Shown here: positions 1 through 8,720 of the stretch, piece by piece
Position numbering within the stretch: position 1 is the first letter of the stretch
Layout of the letters: each line of letters opens with the position of its first letter
Virus record (IMG/VR): IMGVR_UViG_3300047668_001718
Span: 1 to 28,365 of that record
Length of the DNA stretch: 28,365 nt
Direction: 5' to 3' (one strand)
From: a virus
Program-made: the position numbers and the translations under genes
Notes under the pieces: model-generated
The model's database searches: none
Told to the model about the DNA's origin: nothing
Seen by the model: the letters and a program-made list of their open reading frames with translations, nothing else

Positions 1-758
1 AATCCGTTGACCGTTAATGACATTCTGTAACGCTTGCCTATGGTTAGACCCGTCACCACTTGATAAATTTGTGAACCATCCCCCGCCGCTGTGGCCACCG
101 CATTACCGCCGGTAATCGTCCAACCCGTGCCTTTTGTCCAACCCGTGTCGGAAGCAAATGTTCCGTTGGTTGTCTTATCCGTCTGCGACCCATACTGGTC
201 GGCGAAATCTATGGAAGCTGATTCATATACCGAGGTTACCTCCGGTTGGGAAAGCGTCTTGTTCCAGAAGCGGCAACGGTAGAATGTGCCGTCGAAAAAC
301 GGAGTACCATCAAAGCGACTGCCGATTTTTGCGTCGGAACAACTGTCAATATTTGATGCGGCTATTGTTAATGTGCCAACTTGGTTGCCATTATCATAGG
401 CAATCGCAGAAGTGCCGTCCACCGTTACAACAACGTGGTGAACTTTCAGATCGCTTAAAAAAGTTGCACCGGAAAATTCCCGTTCGTATGTGTCATATAT
501 AGCCAACTCTTCGTTTATTACCGTTATTGCGAACCTTCCACCATTTCCAAAGTCGGTTAGATATGAATAGCCGGATGCGGGTATTGAATCCGCTTGAACA
601 ACAAACTCAAACGAAAACTTCGTCCCCAAGTCCGGCGGCGATGCAATGTCGATGTTCCCGCTCGTCCCGTTGAAGTGGAGTCCCGCTGAATCAGAAGCAT
701 TTACCAGCGAGCTTGTCACTTCCCCACTTGTGGGGTTCTTTCTATTGATTGTAATCAT
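1..758 (-). CDS. Tail fibre/adhesin with LamG-like and carbohydrate-binding-like domains (partial, 3' end outside window)
   Basis: The frame is open from an ATG at 758 to the left edge (252 codons, no stop), so the C-terminus lies outside the window. Residues about 20-165 (LHFNGTSGNIDIA, then FSFEFVVQADS, VHHVVVTVDG and FDGTFYRCRFWNKTLS) follow the concanavalin-A/laminin-G pattern of phage adhesins. Residues about 195-250 (NGTFASDTGWTKG, GWTITGGNAVATAAGDG, IYQVVTGLTIGKRYRMSLTV) resemble CBM4_9/CenC-type carbohydrate-binding repeats. It lies 9 bases after the gene at 768-1076, at the end of the tail block. Inferred role: binding a host surface polysaccharide at the tail tip. The domain assignment rests on sequence pattern alone. 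Confidence 0.8.
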   Translation of the reverse strand, partial: MITINRKNPTSGEVTSSLVNASDSAGLHFNGTSGNIDIASPPDLGTKFSFEFVVQADSIPASGYSYLTDFGNGGRFAITVINEELAIYDTYEREFSGATFLSDLKVHHVVVTVDGTSAIAYDNGNQVGTLTIAASNIDSCSDAKIGSRFDGTPFFDGTFYRCRFWNKTLSQPEVTSVYESASIDFADQYGSQTDKTTNGTFASDTGWTKGTGWTITGGNAVATAAGDGSQIYQVVTGLTIGKRYRMSLTVNG

Positions 759-767
759 GGCTTGGCC

Positions 768-1076
768 TTATTTGTCGTAGATTGCAACGCAACCGTCGCC
801 GGCCGTTTCGACATCTATAAAAAACTGTGCGTCTGTAAAATAGTTATCTTCGGCGCTTGAGGTGAAAGTCACTTCGTCGCCTGGGTCAAGCGGCACGGCG
901 GCCGTGTCGTTGCCGCTGTTTGGCGAAATCCAAACCTTGCCGGCGTTGTTAGTCCTGGCGGCCTTCAAGCCCAGGAAGGTGACGCTGTGCGCTCGCACGC
1001 CGCCGCCGCCCAATGCCTCCGGCGTGCCTGTCGCCGATACCGTTTTAATGATGCTGCCGAATTGTTGCTGTCCCAT
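768..1076 (-). CDS. Small structural (tail/fibre-associated) protein
   Basis: 102 residues starting at ATG 1076, nine bases after the preceding stop. The text VWISPNSGNDTAAVPLDPGDEVTF followed by a beta-rich end (FFIDVETAGDGCVAIYD) resembles small all-beta phage structural proteins usually found beside tail or fibre genes; this is a resemblance, not a named family. There is no signal peptide or membrane segment. It sits between two fibre-type genes, so a role as a virion decoration or fibre-associated protein is likely. No clear Shine-Dalgarno sequence is visible, and expression probably depends on the upstream gene. Confidence 0.65.
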   Translation of the reverse strand: MGQQQFGSIIKTVSATGTPEALGGGGVRAHSVTFLGLKAARTNNAGKVWISPNSGNDTAAVPLDPGDEVTFTSSAEDNYFTDAQFFIDVETAGDGCVAIYDK

Positions 1077-1085
1077 TGTATTAAA

Positions 1086-1988
1086 TTAAGGTGATATGTT
1101 TATAACAACCCAACGGCTGGCCGCTGCGTCATAAATTAGCATTGCCGTGCCGCGTGCCACTATGTCCACGTTGTTGGCGGTTGTTGTGTAAATTCTATTG
1201 CCTGCCGTCGTCTCGGTGCTGCTGTCGTGCGCCACTCGCAATTCATCCGTGTCGTCGCTGTTGTAGACGATCAGCACGCGGCCGTCGGCGCCGCCACTAA
1301 TGCCAACCAGCACGGCGTCAGCCGACAGGGCGCCAATCTTGATGAAGGTGCCGTTGCCTGGGTTTAACGTGTGGTTGCCGGCCCCTGTGATGGCCGTATC
1401 GTCCAACCGATTGACGAACAACTTGCTGGCGTTGGATAAAGTCAGATTGCCGGCCATTGTGCCGCCCGCCGAGGCCAGAAAATTGGCGTCCGTCTGTGTT
1501 GTCGTGTAGTAACTACTTGTTGGCGAAGGCGAGGAAGCGGCCGCGTCAATGCCGTGCGCCTGGATCGTCACAGACTGCTGCACAGGCGTCAGGCTGTTGC
1601 TGCCGTTGATGTACTCGACTTCAATGGTGCTGCTGGCGCTGGTGGCTGTGCCTGTCAGAAGTCCGTTGATTTCTGTGGTGTTTAGGGCCAGAGTGCAGTC
1701 GGCGTAATAGTCGGAACCATCAGCGGCAATGGACACGGCGCCGGTTGTGGCCAGTTTGACAGGGCTGGCACGGTCAGGCGTGACAATGGCAACCTCAATG
1801 CTGCCGGCAGTTACTAAATCAAAAGGGTCTGTCAGGCCGCCGGATTGGTTGACGGTTACCAGGCGCACGCGAAGCGGCAGCACGTCGCCCTGGAATAGTT
1901 TATCCAGGGTGAAGGTGCTTGAATCGTACCTGCTGGTTACGAATTGCCGGTCGGTCATATTGACCGTCAGTTCCCATTTGTTCGCCAT
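1086..1988 (-). CDS. Tail fibre/baseplate-type structural protein
   Basis: 300 residues. The N-terminal half is beta-rich with a DVLPLRVRLV stretch, like the BppU-type modules that attach fibres to a baseplate. The middle (FLASAGGTMAGNLTLSNASKL) is a motif typical of phage tail-fibre stalks. The C-terminal 100 residues (NPGNGTFIKIGALSADAVLVG, ending ASRWVVINISP) look like the glycine-rich beta domains that close many phage fibres and surface-exposed virion proteins. A small hairpin (GCCGG/CCGGC, 1991-2009) lies just upstream of the ATG and contains the only GGAG nearby, so translation initiation may be structure-sensitive. The family call is inferred from composition and position. Confidence 0.65.
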   Translation of the reverse strand: MANKWELTVNMTDRQFVTSRYDSSTFTLDKLFQGDVLPLRVRLVTVNQSGGLTDPFDLVTAGSIEVAIVTPDRASPVKLATTGAVSIAADGSDYYADCTLALNTTEINGLLTGTATSASSTIEVEYINGSNSLTPVQQSVTIQAHGIDAAASSPSPTSSYYTTTQTDANFLASAGGTMAGNLTLSNASKLFVNRLDDTAITGAGNHTLNPGNGTFIKIGALSADAVLVGISGGADGRVLIVYNSDDTDELRVAHDSSTETTAGNRIYTTTANNVDIVARGTAMLIYDAAASRWVVINISP

Positions 1989-1990
1989 AC

Positions 1991-2009
1991 GCCGGTGCTA
2001 GACTCCGGC
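1991..2009 (-). other. Small hairpin before the 300-residue fibre gene
   Basis: Five-base arms GCCGG (2009-2005 on the minus strand) and CCGGC (1995-1991) enclose a nine-base loop containing CTAG, in the 46-base gap between two large structural genes. There is no U-tract, so it is not an obvious terminator. The only purine-rich GGAG before the downstream ATG (1988) overlaps the 5' arm, so a role in limiting translation is possible. Confidence 0.3.
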
Positions 2010-2034
2010 AGGTCGGGCAATTTGCAAGCGAAGG

Positions 2035-5000
2035 CTAAGCGCTGTGGGTTGTTGCCGCCAGTTCTAAGGCGTACCTGTGCTGCTGCGTGCTGCTGCTGGG
2101 CGCCAGGTTGTGCGTGCCTTGGGAGTATGTCGCTGTTGTGGCGCTGCCGTTGTCCACAAAGCCGGCCGCTGGGTCGCTACTGGATTGAACCAACTGCTTG
2201 GCCAGCGTGGCAATGTTGCCGCTGACGCTGGTGTCATAAAGGTGCAGCGTGATTGCCGATTCGCTGACATGGTGCGCATACCTTATGAATGGGCTTGTAT
2301 CAGTGATAATGGACGAGGAGTAATGTTTGTAATGCTCCAGGGCAATAACTGAAGGGATATTTCCCGCCGTGTTGTTGGCGTGCTGGAGATATTGCGTGTC
2401 GGCTGCCTGTGTAAGGCTTGAGCCTGTCAGGGTCGGCGTTGGATACGGGCCAGTACTTGCGCCGCTGCCAGTTTCCATTCGGGCGCTGCCCTGCAAAACG
2501 TAGCCGCCGCTAGTCGCCTGGCTGAACGATTGGTCAGTGTTGGCTGCGGTTGTGTAAGTATAAGCTAATGATCTTGACCAGCAGACCATTCTAAACTTGA
2601 AGCCGAGGCTGTCGGCAATGGCCATGGCGTTGGTGATTGTTACCCAACGAACGTCTGCCAATTCTGCCTGAATGGCTGTGCTTTGATACGAGGGAAGCGC
2701 CAGCGAGGCCGGGAGGGGCGGACTTGTAACCTCGTTGACTCTCGACAGTTCGCTGACAGTGTTGGGCAGGTTTGCGTCCGTGCTGATTGTTGCACCAATA
2801 TCAGTCCAGGCGGCGGTTGTAGAAGGGGCAGGCGTGTGTTGCCAAAGCGAGTAACTTGTTTTTGGCGCCAACTTGCTGGTTGTGTTGCCGCTTGTGTCAT
2901 ACATTCCTCCGTTGCTGGCTGGCAGTTTTGTTTCCCCAAAATAAACCTGGCCAAAGTCCAACGTGCGAATGCGTTTGACCTTCTTGCAGTAGGTTGCCAG
3001 GTCATTGAAATGTTCCTTCAGCAGGTTCAGCCGAATGTAGGCGCTGCCAAGTATCGTTGACCAATCAAAGGAGGGCGACGTCGTGCGAAGGTCTGCCAGG
3101 TTGGCCGTCAACCAAGTTTCGTTTGATCTGTTGGCGTGGTACTCGTTTGCGCCGTCAGGGATTACAATTGGCAAGGTTGCCTTGTCTGTGTCGCCGCTTG
3201 TGAAGGCCGGAACAGACAAGGCAAACCTGTTGGCCTGGGCCTTAATTGCCGTGTCGGTCAGGGTTTCAATGTCGTCCTGGCCAAAGTCGGCGCCAGCAAC
3301 ACCGACAGGGTCAGCCGTTATGTCGTTGTGCGTGCCGTCGGAATCTTTCGTGCCGTAGCGCCGCACCTTCCTGCCTCCCTCAAAAACTCGATCATGCTGT
3401 TTTATAGGGCCGCTGCCAGAATCGAGCCAGCCGGTAGGCCAGCCTGCGCTACTGAATGACCAACCTGACGGAACTGTGACGGTGTTCAAATGCCAGTATC
3501 GGTTGTAAATCTTGCGGCCGGAACTGTTCAGGTTAAGCCACAACCCTATCATAAAAGACATATTATCCTTTCCGCCGCCATGCACCATTTCTGGGGAGGC
3601 TGTTCCCAAGTACCAGTCCTCAGTCCAGGTCATAATTGGCCCCTCTGTTGTGCTGGTCGTTGTGATTACTGACGCACTAGCCATTTGGTTGTCCTCAATT
3701 GCCATGTCGGCGGCCATGGCTGTGCCAACCTGGGCAACGGTTGTGCTGTGGCCGGCATAGGGTGCGCCGTAAGTGGACGCTGACAGGTAGCCGCTGAAGT
3801 CTATGGTTGCTCCCATCGCGCTACTGTTTGGGCTGGTTGTCGAAACGCTACCGAATGGCGCCCGGTAAAATTCTGTTTCCAGGTCAACGGTTCCATTCAC
3901 CAGGTCAGCCGCCCTGAAGTTGTCGCGGTAGGTGAATAGGTTGGTTTCGTAACCGGCCAGGTTGTGCAGGTTGTTCGTTGTGTCCTGGGCAAGTCTCAAA
4001 TGATTATCGACGGTTGAATTGGTTATGCCGTAGGCCGTCAAAATCGATTGCAGATTTGAAAAGCCCAGGAAGTTAAAATTAGAAGTGGTGAAACCACCGC
4101 CGCTGCTGGCCTGGTATGCCCTAGACCAATTGCCGCGAGTGTATACAAGGTCGCCGGCAATTGTGCTGGACGTTATGGCCGGCAGTATTGATGCGGCCTG
4201 GTAGTCGCTGCCAATGTCAGTCCAAGTGTGCGGGTCAAGGTGGATGAAACCGACGGCGGCCAATTCGTCAAAAAGCTTGTAAAGCCAACTAGGGTTGGTG
4301 ACGTTGTTGGCCTCCATGGTCTGCGCCAGGCTGCCGTCGTGGCTAGTGAACTTCAGGAAACGCGGGTCATCTTTTTTAACCTTCCAAACGTAGGCATAGC
4401 TTGAATCGTACCCACTCGAAACACTATCCCGCCGGACACAACGCTGGCTGTTTTTATCAATGGTGAACGAATGGTGCGGGCCGCTGCCAAAGTTGACTGT
4501 GACGGTTGACTGCGTGAGGTTGTGAATGCGGAAAAAATTGAATTGATTCCAAGAGTCATCAAAGGTGAACGTGCCGGAATGGTCGCCGATTATTATTTCC
4601 GCGACGGCATAGCGCCAAACCTTGCAGGGATGCGGAAGTCGGGCCTCCCACAGGAACAGCGTGTCAGAGCCGACAGCCCTTGTGTGCGCCTTCAACGACT
4701 TCTCCAGGTTCAACGTGTCGGCTGTCTTGGCGTAAAGGTTTGTTGTGTCGGTCGCTGTGATTGTGGCGCCGGCTGCCGCTGTGTCGTAGCTCGCCTGGTC
4801 GTGCGTGGATACTGAAACAACCTTGCCGGAGCCGGCGCCGATTGCCCCGCGAAAGGTCGTGTAGTCGCTGCTGGTATGGTTGGAGGCTGTGAACGAATAG
4901 AACGGCTGCCCAAAAAGTTCGCGGTCGGTATGATCTAAAACCAGAAGGCAGGATTTATTGTCTAACGCCTTGCCCGCTATGGTGTCCATCTCGGCCCACA

Positions 5001-5058
5001 GCGTATTCATTTTGGCCGCTGTGGGCTGTTCGTTCCCTGTGAGGTAATTCAGAGCCAT
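2035..5058 (-). CDS. Large tail protein, probable central tip/host-specificity protein
   Basis: At 1007 residues this is the largest protein in the window. It has no recognisable catalytic motif, signal peptide or coiled coil. It is rich in Ser, Thr, Ala, Asn and aromatic residues throughout, as in beta-rich virion proteins. The N-terminus (MALNYLTGNEQPTAAKMNTLWAEMD) resembles the attachment ends of large tail proteins in environmental phages. It lies after the tape measure and two tail proteins and before the fibres, the place where central tip or host-specificity proteins are encoded. It overlaps the preceding gene by 10 bases. A tip or fibre role is inferred from size, composition and position only; an unrecognised enzymatic domain cannot be excluded. 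Confidence 0.6.
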   Translation of the reverse strand: MALNYLTGNEQPTAAKMNTLWAEMDTIAGKALDNKSCLLVLDHTDRELFGQPFYSFTASNHTSSDYTTFRGAIGAGSGKVVSVSTHDQASYDTAAAGATITATDTTNLYAKTADTLNLEKSLKAHTRAVGSDTLFLWEARLPHPCKVWRYAVAEIIIGDHSGTFTFDDSWNQFNFFRIHNLTQSTVTVNFGSGPHHSFTIDKNSQRCVRRDSVSSGYDSSYAYVWKVKKDDPRFLKFTSHDGSLAQTMEANNVTNPSWLYKLFDELAAVGFIHLDPHTWTDIGSDYQAASILPAITSSTIAGDLVYTRGNWSRAYQASSGGGFTTSNFNFLGFSNLQSILTAYGITNSTVDNHLRLAQDTTNNLHNLAGYETNLFTYRDNFRAADLVNGTVDLETEFYRAPFGSVSTTSPNSSAMGATIDFSGYLSASTYGAPYAGHSTTVAQVGTAMAADMAIEDNQMASASVITTTSTTEGPIMTWTEDWYLGTASPEMVHGGGKDNMSFMIGLWLNLNSSGRKIYNRYWHLNTVTVPSGWSFSSAGWPTGWLDSGSGPIKQHDRVFEGGRKVRRYGTKDSDGTHNDITADPVGVAGADFGQDDIETLTDTAIKAQANRFALSVPAFTSGDTDKATLPIVIPDGANEYHANRSNETWLTANLADLRTTSPSFDWSTILGSAYIRLNLLKEHFNDLATYCKKVKRIRTLDFGQVYFGETKLPASNGGMYDTSGNTTSKLAPKTSYSLWQHTPAPSTTAAWTDIGATISTDANLPNTVSELSRVNEVTSPPLPASLALPSYQSTAIQAELADVRWVTITNAMAIADSLGFKFRMVCWSRSLAYTYTTAANTDQSFSQATSGGYVLQGSARMETGSGASTGPYPTPTLTGSSLTQAADTQYLQHANNTAGNIPSVIALEHYKHYSSSIITDTSPFIRYAHHVSESAITLHLYDTSVSGNIATLAKQLVQSSSDPAAGFVDNGSATTATYSQGTHNLAPSSSTQQHRYALELAATTHSA

Positions 5059-5258
5059 ACTGCCGCCCCGCTGCCGCCGCTGCCGCTGCCGCCAGACATT
5101 CTGCGCGGCCGCTTGACGTCAACGTGCGTGCCGTTGGTAGCTCGGCGCACTCGGACGTCGGCGTTTGCGCGAACCTGAAGGCTGCGAGTGTAGGCCAGCA
5201 ATTGGTTCAACCAGGAGTTGATTCGTTTGCCTTCAGAAAGTTTGATTGGGGGTTGCAT
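5049..5258 (-). CDS. Small tail-region protein with Gly/Ser-rich tail
   Basis: 69 residues. The ATG at 5258 is chosen because it forms a TAATG overlap with the preceding stop, which is typical of coupled phage genes; an upstream in-frame TTG would lie well inside the previous gene. The N-terminal half (GKRINSWLNQLLAYTRSLQV) is probably helical and is followed by a basic beta-like stretch (ADVRVRRATNGTHVDVKRPRR). It ends in a flexible GGSGSGGSGAAV linker-like tail. Comparable short proteins beside fibre genes are common in environmental phages, but I know of no assigned function. A tail-tip accessory or connector role is plausible. Confidence 0.6.
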   Translation of the reverse strand: MQPPIKLSEGKRINSWLNQLLAYTRSLQVRANADVRVRRATNGTHVDVKRPRRMSGGSGSGGSGAAVWL

Positions 5259-6133
5259 TAGCTTGCGATTGAATAGGCCCAGGTTGACCACAATTCAAGT
5301 TTCCATTCCTGGGAGACTGTAACCTTGCGGCGCCCTTCGCTGATTACCCTGGGCGCACCTTTGAGCCAGCCCCATTGGTGCGTGATGCCGTCAATAAGTT
5401 GCTGGCCAGTGCTAGTACTGACGCCGGTTGGCACGCTGTAAGTGTGGATATTTGCCAGGCTTGTGGACATGGCGGCATCCAGGGAAGGCTCGCCGATTGT
5501 CGCATTCGATAACAGTTGCGCCGGCGTCACAATCCTGTTGACGTTGCCGAATGCTCGCTGAATGACTGTTGCGCCGTAGTTGTAGCCCTGGGAGAAGGTG
5601 AACGTGTGGCGCAGCGTCGGCTGTGGACGTTGGAAACTGTCCTGCTCTTTTTCCAGGTGCCGGTAAAGGTTTATAAGGTCAGCAGGACAGGCAGGGCCGG
5701 AGGCAGTCAGGAAGGCCGGTTCCTTTGCGTCTCCGTCAGCGTCCGTCTGGATTGTGCCTTCTAGTTGGCCCTTGATTTCGTTTCTAAATTCTTCGTTGGC
5801 CGTGGTCGTCATGTTGACGGCCTTAATTTTCTGATGCTCCCACAGGCTGAACTCCTGGTCGTTGCCGTCCAGTTCCCAAACTTCAACCGGCGTTTCAGCC
5901 ACTCCGCTGCCGCCCCAAACGTCTTTTGCGTAATTGACGTACAGCTTTGCTGTGGCGCCTTCAGGTTCAAATCGGATACTGCTTGCGCCGCCGTCGCGAA
6001 CGTAGCGGCCAAACAATCCGCGCACAGCCTTGGTTTCACCTTCAAATTCCTTGGTGTAATTAAAGCCGGCAGCTTTGTCCCAGGTGATTGTCGGGTTTTG
6101 CTGGACTAAATGGTATCCTTTAACGTCTGCCAT
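5258..6133 (-). CDS. Tail protein downstream of the tape measure (distal-tail/tip candidate)
   Basis: 291 residues, starting three bases after the tape-measure stop and sharing TAATG with the next gene. The sequence is mixed alpha/beta with many aromatic residues (WDKAAGFNYTKEF, FTFSQGYNYGATVIQRAF, WKLELWSTWAY). I recognise no family. In siphovirus genomes the gene after the tape measure usually encodes the distal tail or baseplate hub protein, and that is the contextual inference here. It could instead be a second tip component. Confidence 0.6.
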   Translation of the reverse strand: MADVKGYHLVQQNPTITWDKAAGFNYTKEFEGETKAVRGLFGRYVRDGGASSIRFEPEGATAKLYVNYAKDVWGGSGVAETPVEVWELDGNDQEFSLWEHQKIKAVNMTTTANEEFRNEIKGQLEGTIQTDADGDAKEPAFLTASGPACPADLINLYRHLEKEQDSFQRPQPTLRHTFTFSQGYNYGATVIQRAFGNVNRIVTPAQLLSNATIGEPSLDAAMSTSLANIHTYSVPTGVSTSTGQQLIDGITHQWGWLKGAPRVISEGRRKVTVSQEWKLELWSTWAYSIAS

Positions 6134-6136
6134 GGT

Positions 6137-7285
6137 CTAAAGTTGGTCGGTTTCGTCGGCGGTTTTCTTTGTGTTTTTGGCGATAGCCTTCAGCAGCGTG
6201 TTGTTGTTTTTCTCAATTGCTATCGGGTCGGCCGACTGACTGACGGCAGCGCCGATACGTTGCAGGCTGTTTAGTTGCAGGCTTGGCTTTGACCAGGCTT
6301 TTGCTGCCGCCGCCTGGTCGCCTTTGTCTTGCTGGCCAACAGACCTGAATCCCAGCCAATTTTCTAGCGTGCTGGCGCTGGTGTCAATTTTGCCGGCCGC
6401 CTTGTTTCGCATCTCTGTTGGTGTTAGCAGTCGGCTTTCGTTGGCTTGGTCAATGATTTCTTGAACCTCTGCCGTTGACAACCTCCCCGCCTTAACAATC
6501 TTGGCAATCAAGGCACCGATTCCCACCGCAGGAACTCCAGGCATTAAAGCGTCCGACACCCCCCCGCCTGGGCCTTGGCTTTCAGAAAACATTGCGAACA
6601 TATCAGCCAATACACCGACGCTGGCAGCACCAGCCGGCAACATTTCCCGCTTCATCCTGTCGAGTTCGTCATTGAACTTGACCAGCTTCTGAATGGTTTC
6701 TTCGTCGATTCCTTGCGGCGCTGATGCCGCCAGGCCGGTGAAGCCAGAAACAAATGCGGGAATCATCGCATTGCCGCCGCGCCCCATTATGTCCTGCAAA
6801 CTCTTGGCCTTGTCCATGGCGCCGCCGGCCTTCTCGATTGCGTCGGCAACCTTCAAAAAAACCTGCTCCGGCGACATGACATTCAGCATTTGCATCGTAA
6901 TGCCAAACGCTTCAAAAGCCCGAATGTGGGTTGTCAATCCCTGCTTGGCCGACTCCATGGCCTTGGCTGTGTTAATGAACGACTTTTCAACGTCGCTCAT
7001 TGTTGCGCCGCTCTGCGTTGCCGCAAAATCGAACTTCTGAATGGTGTCGGTGCTGGCGCCGATCCTTACGGCCGTTTTGTGTACCTGGTCGGCGTGCTGA
7101 ACGATTCGCCTGGTGGCGCTTGTTAAAAAGCCAACAGCAAAAACGCCGCCAATCATGCCAGCCATGCCGCCAGCCATCCGGCCGGCTGCGGCCTTGGTGC
7201 CGGTTTCCATCTTTCGCAGGCCGGCAGCCCAACCCCTGCCGTCCATGCTGGTGCGGCCCTTTACGTTAACGTGCGCCGTCGCCAT
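6137..7285 (-). CDS. Tail tape measure protein (short)
   Basis: 382 residues. The N-terminal 60 residues are Gly/Ala/Met-rich and hydrophobic (RMAGGMAGMIGGVFAVGFL). Helical, charged segments follow (VEKSFINTAKAMESAKQGL, KLVKFNDELDRMKREM), along with the text QVHKTAVRIGASTDTIQKFDFAATQSG that is common in tape measure proteins. It follows the chaperone gene with a 20-base overlap and precedes the tip genes, as expected. Tape measure length sets siphovirus tail length at roughly 1.5 angstrom per residue (established for lambda and relatives), predicting a tail of only about 55-60 nm. No lytic domain is visible. Confidence 0.85.
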   Translation of the reverse strand: MATAHVNVKGRTSMDGRGWAAGLRKMETGTKAAAGRMAGGMAGMIGGVFAVGFLTSATRRIVQHADQVHKTAVRIGASTDTIQKFDFAATQSGATMSDVEKSFINTAKAMESAKQGLTTHIRAFEAFGITMQMLNVMSPEQVFLKVADAIEKAGGAMDKAKSLQDIMGRGGNAMIPAFVSGFTGLAASAPQGIDEETIQKLVKFNDELDRMKREMLPAGAASVGVLADMFAMFSESQGPGGGVSDALMPGVPAVGIGALIAKIVKAGRLSTAEVQEIIDQANESRLLTPTEMRNKAAGKIDTSASTLENWLGFRSVGQQDKGDQAAAAKAWSKPSLQLNSLQRIGAAVSQSADPIAIEKNNNTLLKAIAKNTKKTADETDQL

Positions 7286-7841
7286 CAGTGTTTTCGGTTT
7301 CTCTGTGTCGCTTCAAAAGTTCCTCCGTTGTGGCGTCGTTCAATTTCAAGGCGCCCTTCTGTTCATTCAATGCCAGGTAATCCCACCAAGTCTGCCCAAG
7401 TGGTTGGTTCATTATTTCCTCGGCGCTGAATCCGCCTTCAGACAGTAGGCGCGTGCGTACCAGTTGCGGCCATGGTGCGCCGGCCTTGCTTCCGTTGCCC
7501 TGGCCGCTCGTCCAGAATTTCGGTACCTCCATGGCGGCCCCCAGGTAGTCGGTGAATAGTTGCGCCTTTTCGTCGGCCTCAAACTCGCCGACGTTCTCTG
7601 CCCAGGCTTTAATATCGTCGTCCAGGTCAGAGCGCCGCAGAATGTCCTGCGAAGTCTCGAACGTGTTGGCGCAAACCAGCAGGCCCAGAAGCAAATCGCC
7701 CAGAAGCGGTTCCTTGTCATCAGACAGGAAGGCGCAGTCCAGGCGATTCAGCAACAAGTAGTGTCCTAGACTAAACGGCCGCAACTCCTGCCCCAGGATG
7801 GTGACAGGTTCAGGAATGATGCTGTGCAGGTAGTCATCCAC
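7266..7841 (-). CDS. Tail assembly chaperone-like protein
   Basis: 191 residues from GTG 7841, which follows the previous stop directly (TAATGTG). An in-frame TTG at 7886 would add 15 residues but overlaps the tube gene. The protein is acidic and helical, with features of the gpG/gp14-type chaperones that lie between tube and tape measure: PFSLGHYLLLNRL, LLLGLLVCANTF, then a charged C-terminus (TTEELLKRHRET). The end overlaps the tape-measure start by 20 bases. I see no obvious slippery heptamer or separate downstream frame, so the usual programmed frameshift product is not apparent. The call is mainly positional. Confidence 0.65.
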   Translation of the reverse strand: MDDYLHSIIPEPVTILGQELRPFSLGHYLLLNRLDCAFLSDDKEPLLGDLLLGLLVCANTFETSQDILRRSDLDDDIKAWAENVGEFEADEKAQLFTDYLGAAMEVPKFWTSGQGNGSKAGAPWPQLVRTRLLSEGGFSAEEIMNQPLGQTWWDYLALNEQKGALKLNDATTEELLKRHRETENTDGDGAR

Positions 7842-7842
7842 A

Positions 7843-8310
7843 TTAAGCCAAGTCTTTACTGACGCCAGTGAAGGCCGTGTCCTCAAGGCGCAACAATGTA
7901 AGGCTGGCCGTCATTTCGCTCTCGTTGGAATAGTTCAACGAGTTTCCAGCCAAATAATATTTGCCGTTTAAGTTGTTTGAACCTCCTGAAAAGTTGGCCA
8001 AGGTGATGACGTCGCCAACGTCGCCAATGTCAGTTGATGCTGTCCAGGTTCCGGTTGCGGCAACACAATCAACCTTTGATGAATGGCCGGCCACAGAACA
8101 GGTTCCAGCAGAACAAACAACGTCAACGCTGACTTCCTTTGATTCGTCATAAATGACGTAGCTCATTGCCTCGCCGGTGCTGCCTTTAATTTGCTTGGTT
8201 TCGGCCCTGCTGCCTCCGCTTGCGCTGGTGACGATTGCCTCGCCGGTGAATCCTGTGGTGGCATTGCTGGCAATACCAAAATCAATTGTGGTTCCTTTTA
8301 TTGTGGCCAT
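7843..8310 (-). CDS. Major tail tube-like protein, copy 2
   Basis: 155 residues. The start shares TAATG with the end of its neighbour at 8310-8702. Both proteins open with MATIKGT, have a KxIKGxTG..(M/V)SY motif near residues 38-50, share GKYY near the C-terminus and end in NESEMT.S..LLR, so they are tandem paralogues. This copy has about 25 extra residues in the middle, including three cysteines (CSAGTCSVAGHSSKVDC). The position before the chaperone and tape measure is that of the tail tube gene. Whether both copies enter the tube, or one caps it or forms an initiator ring, cannot be read from the sequence. Confidence 0.7.
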   Translation of the reverse strand: MATIKGTTIDFGIASNATTGFTGEAIVTSASGGSRAETKQIKGSTGEAMSYVIYDESKEVSVDVVCSAGTCSVAGHSSKVDCVAATGTWTASTDIGDVGDVITLANFSGGSNNLNGKYYLAGNSLNYSNESEMTASLTLLRLEDTAFTGVSKDLA

Positions 8311-8702
8311 TATGCTAAATCAGAAAAGCTTGTGCCAGGCATCCGCAGAAGGCTGACGCTCATGGTCATTTCGCTTTCGTTGCTGTGATTGAAGTCGGCG
8401 GTTGTAACGTAGTATTTCCCGTTAATTCCGGCAGCGTCAAAATCTTCCAGTTTCAAAACTGTACCAATCGTCGGCAAAACAACCGTTGCCGCGCAGACAA
8501 CAGTTGCGCTGACTTCTTTTATTTTGTTCGCGATAATATACGAAACAGTATTCCCGGTGTTGCCTTTGATTCGCTTGGTGTCGGCGCTTGCCGTCGCGCT
8601 GGTGCTGGTGACGGCAGCCACGCCTGTTATTGCGGCGCCGGCTGAAGTTTTTAAGCCTCCGGCAATACCATACGCGACATTTGTTCCTTTAATTGTTGCC
8701 AT
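8310..8702 (-). CDS. Major tail tube-like protein, copy 1
   Basis: 130 residues, preceded by a strong GGAGA Shine-Dalgarno sequence about eight bases before the ATG, one of the best in the window and consistent with high expression. It shares the MATIKGT start, the KRIKGNTGNTVSYI motif, GKYY and the NHSNESEMTMSVSLLR end with the gene that follows. It is beta-rich with no membrane segment, as expected for a tube protein. It follows the tail-terminator-like gene with an 18-base gap. With the stronger ribosome site and compact length, this copy is the better candidate for the main tube subunit. Confidence 0.75.
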   Translation of the reverse strand: MATIKGTNVAYGIAGGLKTSAGAAITGVAAVTSTSATASADTKRIKGNTGNTVSYIIANKIKEVSATVVCAATVVLPTIGTVLKLEDFDAAGINGKYYVTTADFNHSNESEMTMSVSLLRMPGTSFSDLA

Positions 8703-8720
8703 TTCTTAAATCTCCAAACT

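Noticed and set aside
7266-7900. Programmed frameshift between chaperone and a second product
   Set aside because: No convincing slippery heptamer and no downstream frame before the tape measure were found.
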